DNA of 64,000 nucleotides from Notholithocarpus densiflorus (taxonomy: Eukaryota > Streptophyta > Magnoliopsida > Fagales > Fagaceae): assembly GCA_030021035.2 (NCBI GenBank), contig JARYZH020000092.1, positions 248,001 through 312,000 on the forward strand, given 5' to 3'. The position numbers and the translations under genes were made by a program. Below the pieces are notes generated by a model. The model saw only the letters and a list, made by a program, of their open reading frames with translations. It did no database searches and was not told where the DNA came from. Shown here piece by piece: positions 44,501 to 57,558 of the stretch. Position 1 is the first letter of the stretch; every line of letters starts with the position of its first letter.

Positions 44501-46780
44501 GGAAGGCAGTGGTATGAGAATGGGAAGTTGTTGAAGAAAAAAAATACTTTCACTGATTTTATTGCTTGTGCTGAGTACTTAATAGAAAACAAGTACTGTT
44601 CAAAGGAAAAATTGTGCATTAATGGAAGAAGTGCGGGAGGATTGCTTATTGGTGCTGTTCTTAATATGAGGCCTGATTTGTTCAAGGCTGCTGTGGCTGG
44701 AGTACCTTTTGTAGATGTTTTGACTACAATGTTGGATCCAACTATCCCTCTAACCACTTCAGAGTGGGAGGTGTGTTTCTTTTTCTCATGAGATTCTGAT
44801 GTTATTGCTATCTCAACCTTTGAAAATGTTTAAATTTTGGGTTGTCGAACACAGAAAGTGACTAGTGACTTTGTTCTTCTAGTAAACTTTTGTAATGCAG
44901 GGTGCAGGCGAATATGAACATGGAGATGATGTGCATACAAGCATAAGTACATCCATGCATTTACCATATGATAAGACTCTGTACTAGCAGCTATGCCTTA
45001 CATGTGATGTATCTCTTGTTTTGTGGACCATGTTTTATCGTTATACCAGGCTATATCTCTAAGATAGGATTCACCCAAATTTGAGGTCTTTCATTTTCAT
45101 ACGTGCTATAGAGATACTGGAATGCTTTGATTAGAATTTTTGTATTTGCGAGTGGTTCTTTACGTTGTTCATGGTTCTACTGATATACTTATCTCACATT
45201 CTCCTCCTGTCTCTGAGATTTTAAGATTTTAATTGACTCTTAGTAGGTGCTGCAAGTAGATCTGGTTATATTTTATTGATAGTGCTGGTGCAGACAATCT
45301 GCCTGTAGCTGATTACTTTCTCTTAATGCAGGAATGGGGTGACCCTCGGAAGGAGGAGTTCTACTTCTACATGAAGTCATATTCCCCTGTTGATAATGTG
45401 AGAATTATACAACTCTATGTGTTTCCTTAACGTGTAGTTGACCAGTTTTCTCTGAACTGTGAAGCTAGATTAGTCATCATTTTCACCATTTAAACATGAT
45501 TTCAGAGTTGTGTATTATTGTAGATTATCATCATTCTTCATTCTGATCTGACCTTTAACAATATTTACGCAGGTTAAGGCACAAAATTATCCTGACATTC
45601 TTGTAACAGCTGGTTTAAATGGTAAGCATAAATGCTTAACACTTTTTATGAGTGTTAGAAGCCCTACTATTGTAAGTAAAAAAAAATGTACATTTATATC
45701 CGAAACAGATAACCATTATTCTTTTGATTGGTAAGTTACACACTTTAGTGAGTCTTGAACCCTAGGCCTCACCCAGTAGGTTAGTAGTTTTGGCATGAAA
45801 ACTAATCTAGGTTCTTATCTTTTTATTTTTGGCAAATCACCATCATAGCATGCACTAACTTCAAATAGATGAAGTTCTAATCCATGCTACAAAGTGTCAA
45901 AAACTAGTCAGATGTTCAAGATGTTGGGTCACGCGAGCTGGTTAAATACCCATACAAGGGAGCCCACTAAGCTTTCTGACATGCTTTCTTGGTACAATCT
46001 TGTCAAATTAATGTTTGTTTGGATGATCATCGTATGTGATACATTGGATGGTTGTTAGTCTGCCAAATTGACCCTCATGCATGGTTATCTGACAGCAGAG
46101 AAACATGTTATAATTTTATATATGATGCACATATTCCTTCTCATTCAATCTGAACCCTGGTGCATTGTGACAGATCCACGTGTTTTGTATTCTGAACCTG
46201 CTAAGTTCGTGGCGAAACTGAGGGATCTGAAGACTGATGATAACCTACTGTTGTTTAAATGTGAACTTGGTGCTGGGCATTTTTCGAAGTCGGGAAGGTA
46301 ACAATTTTTCTGGTTATTGTATCTATAACCATTCACAATCTTTCTTGCAACTACATAACAATTATAATGATGCTGATGGTGTTTGAATAAGTGATAAGCA
46401 TGTTAGTAGCTATTATATAAGAGAATTTGGTGCATACAGGTTTAGCTGTTGTTTGAGGGTGTTATGCTAATGGGCCTGTGGTTCAATTCTATTTGATAAA
46501 GTACTACATATTCCAAAAGTTTAAGCTAATTGGACATAGTGAATTTAATCACTTAACTGTTATTCTTACAAACTCAATAAGTGGGGCTCAAGACAGTTCA
46601 AACTCAAAATGACCGTCTTTGATCGAAAGCAGTTGCATGTCTTCTCTCTAATAACTTAATTTATTGTATTATTATTTTGATGGATGCAGATTTGAGAAGC
46701 TCCAAGAAGATGCGTTCACGTATGCCTTTATAATGAAGTCTCTAAATATGATTCCTGGCCATGGATCTGAGCAAAATTGA
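38530..46780 (+). CDS. Oligopeptidase B-type protease (prolyl oligopeptidase family S9A), full length
   Basis: Ten exons: 38530-39138, 39230-39424, 39534-39880, 41850-42141, 43569-43727, 44405-44770, 45332-45397, 45573-45621, 46174-46297, 46690-46780; all phases join. From 38530 the product is 765 residues; from the ATG at 38683, in a GCCACCATGA context, 714, close to the Arabidopsis homologue. The beta-propeller precedes an alpha/beta-hydrolase domain with RGGGEMGRQWYENG. The catalytic triad is Ser610 (GRSAGG), Asp695 (GLNDPRV) and His730 (GAGHFSKSG) in long numbering. Oligopeptidases B cleave short peptides after basic residues. The 51-residue N-extension has Met and His runs, then RSVKSVVYALLLSFSLSS, which could target an organelle. 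Intron 3 is about 2 kb, against 222 bp in copy 1. Confidence 0.94.
40755..41065. repeat. Local repeats in oligopeptidase intron 3 insert
   Basis: Words such as GTGAAGGACATAC, GATTAGATATACTAGAG and CTACTAGAATTTTGAAC recur two or three times. They belong to about 1.7 kb (roughly 39.9-41.64 kb) that copy 1 lacks, so the insert came after duplication or was lost from copy 1. Confidence 0.65.
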
Positions 46781-47509
46781 TCACTTGCAAAATGGTGTCG
46801 GCAACATCTTTACTAGTTTATGTGTGTTAGTTCTAAACGTGATCTAAAATGTTGATTTGTTAGTGTTGATTGCTGCAATTTACAATTTTACACGTAGTAT
46901 GCAAAAACAAATGTATCATTATTTGATGCCAGTTACAAATTCTGGTGGTTTTTATCTATATTAGGGACTATTATTTGGTGTTGCCCATAAATGTCATTTA
47001 CAAGACCAAATTATGTGGAATGTCTCAATAATTGATTTCATTACCAAGTAGAATGTTATAACACTGGTACATCCAAATATTGCACATGTTCTCGTTTGTA
47101 AAACTCAACAGTTGCACTTGACAAGAAGTAATATTGATAGAAGATCTCAATTCAAAGATGTGAGACCTATCAAGGCTTAGATTTATCAGAACCTCAGTTC
47201 ATTGAAAGATAAGATAGAAATATAGTCGAATATATTATATTTTGTTAATCCTGAGTTCATTTCAAACTCTATGCAAGATAAAGCAAGTTCGCTTATTATG
47301 CTCATATGACATGAAGTAGAGTCACGGTAAAAAATGATGATAAATGTTAAGAAGCAAATTTTGCCATATCTTAAGAGGAATCTGGATTATAGAGGGGGGA
47401 AAAAGATTACTAAACATTGAAAATATATACTGATTAAACTTGGACTAATCTATCAGTTACGGATGGTGTCCTCCCTTCAATGAATGATTGGTACGTTCTA
47501 TAGCTACAT

Positions 47510-50500
47510 TTAAATTGCGTCTTGCCTAGATGGAAACAAACTTTCACTCTGTAAAATGTCATTCCACGAAGGGTCCACTGAAGGAAGACTATAGTCATCA
47601 GGTTTTAGGGACAAAGCAAAATCTGGCAATGTTGGAGCTGTCTGCTCAATCCTGCAATCAAGGATACCCAATTAAACGTATTCTTGTTTTCTATCATATA
47701 TAAGAACAAAAAAACCCAATTATTTTGGCTCAACATTGATACAAGGTGCTAGACACACAAAAAATTGAAGGACACTGGCCATAAAATTCAAAGCCATTTT
47801 CAGATACCGGTTAATATGACTGCCAGCCATGTTACAAAGTTTCCAACATACTGATACTTCGGACAAAATGAACTGCAGTTAGTTATTATTCCTTTGACAT
47901 AACAACCATCTGGGGCTATGCATGAAACATAATAAACCAGTATAGTATTACTATTAGTATAGACTAACTTACAATTCATGATTGAGAGTGTCCCGTTTCA
48001 TTTGCACCTTACTGGAAATGTCTATTGCAATCTTCTCGGAAAGGTACTTGCTGTTAGTCCTCCAAACAGGAGGATTTCTGGACCCAAAAAAACAAAAACA
48101 AAAAAGGTGTACGTAAGTGAAACAGTGGACTCAGCAATAAATTAATATAATAATAAATAAGATAAAATTAGCGGACTTTTTATTTATTAAAAGATACTCT
48201 ACAAAACAAAACAATGAGAAACACAACCCATCAGAACAAACCGCCCCCACCATCTTCCAGCTCCCACCAAAAACATAATGGTAATGGAGAGGCACATTCA
48301 AATCTTCCTAAACAGGCTCTCCTTTGTCTCAATCACCATAGCCACCTTGACCCTCCTCCTCCTCTTCCTCCAAACCCCACAAACCTGTGTCCCTCCAAAC
48401 TCACCTCCCAAACCCCACCTCAAATTCCCAAAGTCCTCCTGTGATTCCTCCCCACGCGAGCTTCTACCCATTGACAAGAAAAACCGGCGCCTCTGGTCCT
48501 CCAACTCCTGGCAATCCAAAGTCTCCTCCTTTTCCCACTTCTTCACCTCAATCCGCCATCTGGGTTTTCTTCACAACCACTCCAAAGTCCTGTGTGTCTC
48601 CGCTGGGGCTGGCCACGAGGTCATGGCACTTTCAAAGCTTGGAACTTTGGACGTTACTGGGGTTGAATTGGTCGACTCGCCGCCTTTAGTGAGCCGCGCT
48701 GATCCGCATAACTTGCCCTTCTTTGACAATATCTTCGATTTGGTGTATACTGGGCATTTGGAGGAGGCTTTGTTTCCGGCCAGATTTGTGTCCGAGATGG
48801 AGAGAACGGCGAGGGGTAATGGGGTCTGTGTTGTCGTTGTGGAGGAGTGTGGGGATGGCGATGTGAGACAGATTGTGGGTTTGTTTCAGAATTCCAGTCT
48901 TGTTAGCGCGGCCAATGTTAGTTTGGTTGGATTGAGAATGACAAGGATTATAATGAGAACTAGGATGTCTTAATTGATTTAATTCTTTGTTTCATTCAAA
49001 TGTTAATTTGATTTGTTAATGTTGTTGTTGGATATATATGTGTTGTATGTAATGATGTGGGGTTACTGAATTACTCATTATCTTAGCATTAAAGTTCAAT
49101 TGAATTTTAGTGGCTTAAGAAAATGAGAGGAGGTCTAATGAGAAGGTGAATCTTATGGAAGCTAAATGAATCTGACGGCATATAGAAATGCTGTGAGAAC
49201 TATGAGATTCAATGAATGAAAATCCTTTGTTTACGTTTTACTTCTACTCTTATCATTGTGCTTCATAATTCAGGCCTGCATCTCTAATGTATTGGATATG
49301 TTTCTTTGGCTACTACACTTGAGCTTTTGGAGTCTGTTTTCCTTCCAAACTCTGTATTAGGGATCAAGTTTTGTTCATTCCAACCTCCAGTGGCGACAAT
49401 ATGATTCTAGTCAAGCTCTTTGCCATATCTTGCAATTCCTCCAATGGTTCTTTAGAGTTCTTTAGATCTGACATATTACTGATTACTTGATTTAACAATA
49501 TGGCAATTCTAATAACCACATACAAAAGAATTAGCAAGATTCTTCAATGATTCCTGCACCTATTATGATGGATTTTGAGGTCAAATGTTTGCTGAGTTGG
49601 GTGTCCATATGAAATATTTGAGCTCCTTATGTTTCATCTGCACTTCTTTTTTTCCTGCAGCTTGCAAAATTTTACCAATAGGAAGGTGTTCCAAAAGGCT
49701 TTGTTTGTCAGTGATTGATGCCCAAGAAACGCTGTTGTGATCTTGTGATTCTAAATAAGCTCCTGTGATACATGCTTATGGTGCTTCAGCTTTTGAGGTT
49801 CAAACATGTTCTTCATAAAGATCAGGTCATAATTTGCCCTTAGAGAACACTGAAGTACCCTTAAAAAAAAAATTTGAAGCACCTCCACTGGTATAATTTG
49901 AGAACCTTAGAGCAAAGAGCTTGTCATAGACCAACCAAAATCTATGTGATGACAGAATGATTTATGGATGAAGGCAAAAGGTCAAACTCAACCATATTAG
50001 TTGAAGAGAATACTTTTGGTGATTTTCTGATCTTTTCCATGATCTCTGTGCAAGATCTTCAAAGTTGATTCTGGAACTAGGATTGCTTTGAGAGTTTTCT
50101 GCTAGAAATTCTTTTAAGTTCATGAGCATGATATTCCATATTTGATTACTAGATTTGCTTTCTAGACATGATAGATTCATGGAGTGGTTATCTATCAATT
50201 TTTAAGGTGTTTAGAGATCATGAGTTGCTGATTTTTTGTTGTTGAGTCAATAAAACTAGTTCTTGTCTTCTTCAGAAACCTATTGAAGCCTGTTATGTCA
50301 TTTAGTATGTTTTGTATGTGCAAATTCATCTGATTTCTTTAAGTTGATCATTAGTATTTGCCTTTATCAGAAAGGAAAAGCTAAGCTAATGCTGCCATTT
50401 CCTTGCAAGGTAATGTGCCTCATTTTGTTAGATGAAATAACTGCTTTATATCCTGAACATGTACACCTTTTGACTATGTGAGATGCATGCATTTACACTT

Positions 50501-53500
50501 ACATGGTATGTGTCAGTGAGAGAGAGAGAGAGAGAGAGATCAGTCAACTACCGTGATAAAGGAGGTGTGATATTGAAGGATTCACAGGCCTTCTTACTCT
50601 CCTTGAGAAACTGATCAGCTGCTTGCAGAGCTGCTACTGCCATCATATGAAATCTTTCTGTTTTCCCCTCGTCAAGGATCAAACCATGATAATAGTATGC
50701 AGCAGCCTGAAAGATAAATAAATAAAGACTTGGATGCATCATTTTTTTTCATGTAATAGCCAAGTATGCACACTGGAATTCTGTACTCTAGTAATACGAA
50801 GTAAGGCTTCCTGATATAGCAATTATGAAACAGAAAGCTGTAATCTTCTCTCTTCTCTTCTTTTACAATAAAAACACTGGTTTCTGAATCGAGGATCTAT
50901 ATCACTGAAAACATGTCAAACAACTAGGTTTTGGATATGTCAAAAAAAAAAAACTATTAGTTATATCATCAAAGCATTGATCTCATTAGAATGCCCATGC
51001 TATTTTCATTTTACTTGTGGAGAGGAACAAATTAGACAAGACATGAGTGAGTAGCTTAGCCTTACATTACATTAAATTTGCAGCAGTAAACACTAGTAAT
51101 GGGTCATATCATCAACTCCTTCCTTCTTTAATAGAATATACAGCGTTGGTCATTAGACTACACAACATGGTAGATGTGTATTATGCAGCCTTCATTGTCA
51201 TTGTTTATCAATTTCTTCTCTAACAGTCATAGTTCCAATGTTCATTTATGCAGCTTAATTAGTGACTTTAGGAATTTCCGCACAGAGTAGTAAGGAAAAC
51301 ACAACTTCTTACCATTGATGAGTGAAAACCAAAAAAGCCTAAGATGCCATGAAGTAATAGTTTCAAATGCAGAGATGTGATATAAAAAGAAAAAGAAATA
51401 TACCCTGGCCTTAATTATCAAAAAAAAGAAATATACCTTGGCCTCATTATGTTTCCACTTAACAAAAAGCTTATGCTTTTCCCCCCATCGATTTGCCAGT
51501 GGAAGGTTTACTATGTTTTCTTGTGCCTGCAGAGAGTAGCATAGTAAAACAGAAACATATACAAGTAAATATACGACTCAGTTTCCCAATCACAAATAAA
51601 CTTATAAACATAAATATGAACTACTGATGAGACATCAGCCTGCCTTGTGTTGCTCAGAAATTGCTAAGCCTTTTTCAAGAGGCTTTCACCCTGAAAACTG
51701 AACTAGACCCCATTCCCTCTATGTCCATTCTATCTTAATATTGCTGCATGAATGCACTTAGTAAGACCAGGGATGCCCTCAATGATTCCTTCCTCTCCCT
51801 TCAAGGCCAGAACTAGCACTAGTATATGATGATATCCAACTCAAAAACCCAAAGACAAACAAGCTTACCTTATTACTAGATAAAGGGGAAAGGGGGTAAA
51901 ACCAAATCTAAGAAGCTGACAACTGCGAGACCAGGAGAATGGTGAAGATATGCAAACTTATAAAAAAAAAACCAAAGAAATAAAGCAGGAAAATGAGGGC
52001 ATTGAAATGGGAAACTTCACCATTTCATATAAGTAGAAGTTAGATATGTTGGAAACCTTGAGACTAAGGGGGTGTTTGGTAGAGGAGTTTGAGTAATGTT
52101 GTTTGGGTGTTTTTGATATACATGCGGGTGAAAAAGTGTATGGAAATGTGTGAAATGTTGTTTAAAATGCTTAAAAGTGTGTTTGAGATGATCAACCAAA
52201 TAGGCCCTAAGACATTAAAGCGCACCTACAAAGATTTGTCAATGAAGTCAACTTATTTTAGTCTTCCCATTTTCCCGATCTAATGCAAAAGATATGTGAC
52301 CCACATTTTGTGGTACTCATACACAATTCAAATTTTGATGATCAGGGTAACCCTTAGGCCTTTTTCTTAGCTTTATCTCAAAATAAGTCAAATTTGGAAG
52401 CCTAAAGATAAGCGTGGATACATAATCTGCAAGCCTTTTTTGTAGCTGATGTATTGCTTTTGCTCCATGTGACTAGAGTACTAGACATATATGTGGCATG
52501 AATAGATAATTATAACAGGTGGGATGTTGTATCATACAGAAATGAAGCTTTCATTTAGAAACTATTAGGCACATTGAGAGCAAAAAGAAAAACAGGGAAG
52601 AATACTTCAAAAGGCCAGCAAAGAATCTACCACCCACAATGTGTTGGAGAGATTAGGAAAAGGAAAAGAAAGCAATATTATATTTCGATTAGTAGTATTA
52701 GGCACAGTTAAAAGGGAAAATTTTGTTTTCCTAGGTCCCAACTCCCAAATATGATACCTTAATTTTATTTTTCTGCAAAACCGATCTACCTCTAACTTAT
52801 TGAATGGATCATTCATGAAGGACAATGAAGAACATAATGAACCAATAAGATGTTATTTTGAATGTGTAAAATAATGCTTCATTTATAATGAAGGATTCAG
52901 ATTTCTACCTGATGCCAGTATTTTACCATCTCACATGCAAGTCTCCGTTTCACTGCCATTGTGGCTTGTATACTATCAATAGCCATTCCAAGTTGAATGT
53001 CAACTACCTGTATCATTAGAAAAGAAATTAGGCAAAAGGGAAAACCAATTTGAGATGAAGATTTTGTTTTGGGTCCATATGCAATTCTCATTCTCTTTGC
53101 TGTCTGCTTTTCAATAGCCATATGCCTCCAGGTTGATCTATCCTTCACTCCCTAGATACTTCAATTGGTCCTACTCAATTTCATTTTAATCACTGCACTG
53201 CCAATAATCAGCCTAACTTTTAGAATCATTAACTGGTTGGTAGTTTTATCTATAGAAATTTATTGCTTAGTTCAGCTTCATGCCTACTTTAACAGCTGGG
53301 CTAGTGCTATTCTGTATTGCACCCTGTCACTTGTGTCCTTAAAATTAGAAAGGAAAATATTGCAATATTGCATAAAATATGGAAGAATGAATGGTGCTCT
53401 CGGTGTAATGACACTGACAGTATTTCTTCCAGGCAGAGGAAAGAAAGGCCAGGGAACGGTTGCAAATTACAACTATGAAGAAGCTCATGTTTCTTGCATG

Positions 53501-56209
53501 TGCAATCTATTTTTGTCTTATGATACAATAATTACAAATCTACCATATACAATATAAAAGTGAAAAATATTTCATATTACCATTTCACTGGTCTGAAGCT
53601 AAACTCGAAATAACAAAAGCAGGACTCTGGAGCCTGATAAAATCCTCACTCAAACAGAATACTTGAACGTGTATTCAATCGTGAACTACAGAATACTTAA
53701 TCCATGTTTTGGAGACACAAGCAAGGAAAATATAAAAAGGATTCAGTAATATGGATTCAACAAATGATGGCATAACTTCAAAAGTTTACAGGTTACAACA
53801 AATGCCAATACTCTGATATTCCATGGCCTAAATAATAAATATGGAATGCATATATAATAGAATGCGTAGTTTCTCTATTTTATAGAGGCAAAGGTGGAGT
53901 GCAAACCATATAGCTTTACCTGGCCTAGAGCTTGCAAGCAAAGGGCTTCTAGCACTTCTTCTGCCAGGTCTAATGGTAGATCTTTCCTACAGTAATTAAT
54001 ATTTTCAGGAGTCAATTTGACCTTCCAAAGCATGAAGTTTGTTGTAAGAATAACCTGAAAACTCAAATTCATCTGAAAACTATAGGTGGTTGTTTTTAAA
54101 GAAGAATTTCAGCAAACCTGTCTTCAGGTGGGAACTGAGGGAGAGCATGTTTGACAGCAAAATCTAAATATCCAGCTGCCTTCAAAAGCAAATCAATAGA
54201 TGTTCGTCTGCACTCTGATAGAGAACTCAAATATGATATCTATTAGTGACATTAATGAAGAAGGTTTCATATGGAAGTGCAAAGTAAACAAAGGTTAAAA
54301 AGAAAAATGAAATAACAGCTTATAAACTCCATTTCCACAATCATGGACACAAACAGTCATGGCAAGAATAATACTATGTGATTTATTCAACATAATGAAA
54401 AGAGATTACTATACATGTCCTGGCAGGATGTACTTAATAATTTTTATCAGCGGATTGGTACATATTAGTGTTGGATACTAGTAGTATCATACTACTTAAA
54501 TTAAGGGCATATATGTAGAACATCTATAGTGATGTTAAAGTCTAAATCCAAAAAAATGTGACTTCTAATGTTACAAGTATTGAATTTAATCAATGTTCAG
54601 GCTATGCAAGCTTCTCACTGTCACTCACTGACAGATATTTCCCTGAAACCTTGCATGTTCATGCATTTCAAATAGAGAGACAGTTGGGCACATTGACGCA
54701 GATGCACGTTTTCCCTTACTAACTTGTAAAGGTCCTTTTACTTTTCATGATCTAGAGAGAATACAGGGATAATGCCTATAAATGTCCAATCTTTACCAAA
54801 TAGCTAATGATCAACAAACCATGAATATATAATTGTTTTTAATAAGAAAAACCACAAATATATAGAAATCTGGCAGTAAGGAAACTGGTTACAGAATATG
54901 GAGGAAAAGTAGAAACTACAGTATAGAAAGCATGTTAAAATTAGACCTTCAGTTTAAATTGTATATCATATACTTTCTGAGTTCTCTCTATCAAGAATAA
55001 GGAATAATTCAAGAGAAATTAAGAACAGTGCAGCAGTCAGCATTTAATCACACCTTCAGATACTTTAGACTGATAACCATCAGTAGATGCTTTAGAAAGG
55101 AGCAAGAAGTTGGCCTGTGATAATGTTAGCATGGCCATCAAGTGCAAAACTGAAAGTACCTCATACCAAGAATTAGACATGGTTGTTTCCTGCAAAGGCA
55201 ATGATCTGGATCAGAAATGTTTTGAAGGGCTTAAGAAAGGATTTAAATACAGTTTAAGTGTTTCACCTCTGCATCATCCTCCTGATTTACCCAACTGAAT
55301 TGCAACTTATGCTGTAGCTTGTTACCTGCATTATGATATAAAAGTCCATAAGAAATTATATTAAACCAGAATAAACTTAAAGAAAGGAGGCTGTATCCAA
55401 ACCATGTACTAAGGCTTTATTTAATCACTGAAGGAGGTGGGAAAACATTCTTGGTCCTTGAAATCTTACTTAATTTCACTGAACTGAAGAATCTATTCAT
55501 CTAGTTGGCTTAGCTGAATAACCTAACATTAATAGTAGTAAAAAATGACATGTTAATTAAGGAATTACCAAAGAGTATGACTTCCGATAGAATAAAATAG
55601 TGAAAAAGAATATATGTGGCTGATCCTAACTCCAAAATCTTGGTACTAAGGCTTGGTTGTTGCTATTGGGTTGAGGCTTGAGGCACTAAACTTCTGATGT
55701 ATTTCAGTGCAAACAAAGCATTATTGGAATTTTTTGGAGCAGTGTATTATCCAATATTCATACCATTTCCTGCCCTTAATGCAAATTCTTTGTTATTAAC
55801 ATACCATTGTAAACTAGTCCCAACAGCACTGGTAGGTAATCTTCAAGAGCCTCCTGAAGATCAGCTAATGTTGAACCTCCTGCATAGCAAGCCAATCTAT
55901 GAGAGTAATTAGTCAGTCTAAACCAAAACTGGGAAAACCGGAGAAATGTTTATAACTCAGCAGACCATGTTGTGTGGCTGTTCTTCTTGATTTTGCAGAT
56001 CTAGGTGCTTCTTGTCCTGCCATGACAGCAATACGTGTTCTCAGAGCAGATAAACGTTCAACCAAATTCTTGGATAACCCATCATTAAGTGGCAGCACAA
56101 AGTCAACTGGTTTAGGAATCCTTAGTCCAGGAACAAACACCATAATCTCCCCAACATTTTTTGGGTTTTTTCCACCAGAGTCATTTGGTGTTGATACAAG
56201 GCACCCCAT
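47510..56209 (-). CDS. BRO1 domain-containing protein (BROX-like), 422 aa
   Basis: Eleven exons: 55966-56209, 55805-55879, 55267-55325, 55054-55189, 54118-54214, 53920-53986, 52909-53007, 51437-51526, 50552-50706, 47973-48077, 47510-47651. All are GT-AG and phases join to 423 codons including stop. It starts MGCLVSTPNDSGG, with Gly2 as a myristoylation and Cys3 as a palmitoylation candidate, so membrane attachment is likely. The BRO1 core includes RIPKPVDFVLPL, ALRTRIAVMA, VDIQLGMAIDS, VKRRLACEMVKYW and AAAYYYHGLILDEG. The family's BRO1 domain binds ESCRT-III tails, so a role in endosomal sorting is inferred; close plant relatives lack firm assignments in my memory. The length agrees with the Arabidopsis homologue (about 420). 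Intron 9 hosts a separate gene. Confidence 0.93.
48278..48973 (+). CDS. Membrane-anchored class I SAM methyltransferase-like protein, intronless, 231 aa
   Basis: A single exon reads from ATGGTAATGGAGAGG to TAA. After a short basic start (RHIQIFLNRL) comes a hydrophobic segment at residues 14-32 (FVSITIATLTLLLLFLQ), a likely signal anchor. Then follows a proline-rich stem and a small Rossmann-like domain: motif I-like VLCVSAGAGHEV (104-115), GVELVDSPP (128-136) with an acidic residue where ribose is usually bound, and LPFFDNIFDLVYTGH (146-160). This resembles plant methyltransferase type 11 proteins, possibly Golgi-resident; substrate unknown. It is short, and motif I differs from the usual GxGxG, so activity is unproven. 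The gene lies wholly inside intron 9 of the opposite-strand BRO1 gene. Start: a second ATG two codons on is also possible. Confidence 0.82.
   Translation: MVMERHIQIFLNRLSFVSITIATLTLLLLFLQTPQTCVPPNSPPKPHLKFPKSSCDSSPRELLPIDKKNRRLWSSNSWQSKVSSFSHFFTSIRHLGFLHNHSKVLCVSAGAGHEVMALSKLGTLDVTGVELVDSPPLVSRADPHNLPFFDNIFDLVYTGHLEEALFPARFVSEMERTARGNGVCVVVVEECGDGDVRQIVGLFQNSSLVSAANVSLVGLRMTRIIMRTRMS
48974..50551. other. Remainder of BRO1 intron 9
   Basis: Contains the 3' flank of the nested methyltransferase gene and AT-rich sequence, ending in (GA)n at about 50517-50539 next to the exon 9 donor. No other gene is supported. Confidence 0.45.
51391..51446. repeat. Short tandem duplication of the BRO1 exon 8 splice donor
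   Basis: AGAAATATACC.TGGCCT occurs at about 51394-51411 and again at about 51428-51444. On the minus strand this places a near copy of the exon 8 end and donor about 35 nt downstream of the true one. Confidence 0.75.
52068..52207. mobile_element. PIF/Harbinger (Tourist-like) MITE, 140 bp
   Basis: Termini are GGGGGTGTTTGGT and the inverse ACCAAATAGGCCC, flanked by the 3-bp direct repeat TAA (52065-52067 and 52208-52210). It lies in BRO1 intron 7. The small size, TAA target and GGG-start ends fit this superfamily. Confidence 0.8.
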
Positions 56210-57526
56210 ATATACTCAATTTTTGCTTCTTCCAAGTCCTGAACAAGATCAAATGAGTTGCTATCTGGATTTTAAGGTTAGCTTGAGAAGAAAAACATCC
56301 TAAAAAACTTATCAATCAACACACAAAATTTTTTCTTTTCCACTGAGAGATGCATAAGTGTGAGAAATTTCTGAACATATAAAGAATTATGAGACTCCCA
56401 TCCTAGAGAACCCAATGGTAAAGTTGGTAGCAGATGATTGATACTTGATATCCTCAACCATAAAATTCTAAGCACGACAGACCAACACACGTAAAATTGA
56501 AAATTAATATTCAAGAAAATGGGCCATAAACAAAGAGTAGATAAAATGCAAACCCCCAGAATAGTGGGCAATTCATAAGAATCTGATTCAGGAGCTTCCA
56601 AGAACATTCAGAAATATGGAATTCAAATGCATATCAACCAAAATAACTAATGGAGCTTCTTACAAATTCATAATTTACAGTTTCTACCATCATTGAAAAC
56701 TTAAAACCACAACTTTTGTTTTTCTCTATATACACAATTTTCACTTTATAGTATCAATTAAACAAAACAGTAAGTCATTGATAGCTCACCTTGACTCCTA
56801 ATCAGAAAGTTGGTGAATATTAGTATACCACAAACTCTGTCCGAATCTATGCATAAATACTTCACATTACAAACAAGAGAAAGCGGAAAAGGTGTAGTGA
56901 AACAGATCAAAAACAAAAGCTGTTACGTGAGGTTGGCCTATATATATGAATATTAGATTCAGTTTGTTTAGGCCAAAAGCATGATTTCTTTGCTTTGTGG
57001 CAAACTTTGGTGACATGGGTATCACATGTTATGTGACTTTTCATTTTTCCATAAATCGAACCATCTCTAAAGACACAAACAGCTCATACGTCACAACACA
57101 GAAAACGGCTATTTTTAATTCTATAACGTAACTAAAAAGGTAGAGCTAGGAGCCCAAAAAAAGCAACTTCAACACAAGTACATGGTACATAGACACAGAC
57201 AGACACAGCTCTCACATGTCACATGTATGATATCATGCGTTATAAACTAACCAATTTCCAGATTGAAATGATTCTTCATTGCCCCGTTTGGTTATCAGGA
57301 AAGTGATGGCAAAAAGAACCAACATTCTTTTCGTTATTTAAACGTTTGCATTGTTCTTTCTCCTTTCTTTCTAGTATTTATTTATTTTTATTAGAAAATT
57401 TTCCAATTTTAGCAATGGTCTCGTGTAAACTATATATGATTTCATATCACTTAAGCAATTTATGTTGGGACAGTGTAGCATATAGACACTAGCAGTAATG
57501 GGTTGTCTAATCATGAAGATAGAAAG

Positions 57527-57530
<4 letters not shown>
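56210..57530 (-). promoter_or_regulatory. BRO1 gene upstream region
   Basis: Presumed leader and promoter of the minus-strand BRO1 gene. A 109-codon open frame at 56278-56607 has no recognisable domain and is not called. No clear TATA box could be chosen. Confidence 0.35.

Positions 57531-57558
<28 letters not shown>
57531..57558. repeat. (TA)n microsatellite
   Basis: A simple TA run upstream of the BRO1 gene. Confidence 0.9.

Noticed and set aside
45715..45830. Possible further SINE in oligopeptidase intron 8
   Set aside because: A GGTTCAAGACTC B-box-like word exists on the minus strand, but the A-box and tail are unconvincing.
55913..56303. 109-codon plus-strand open frame at 55974-56303
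   Set aside because: It lies opposite BRO1 exon 1, whose minus-strand reading is clearly the real protein.
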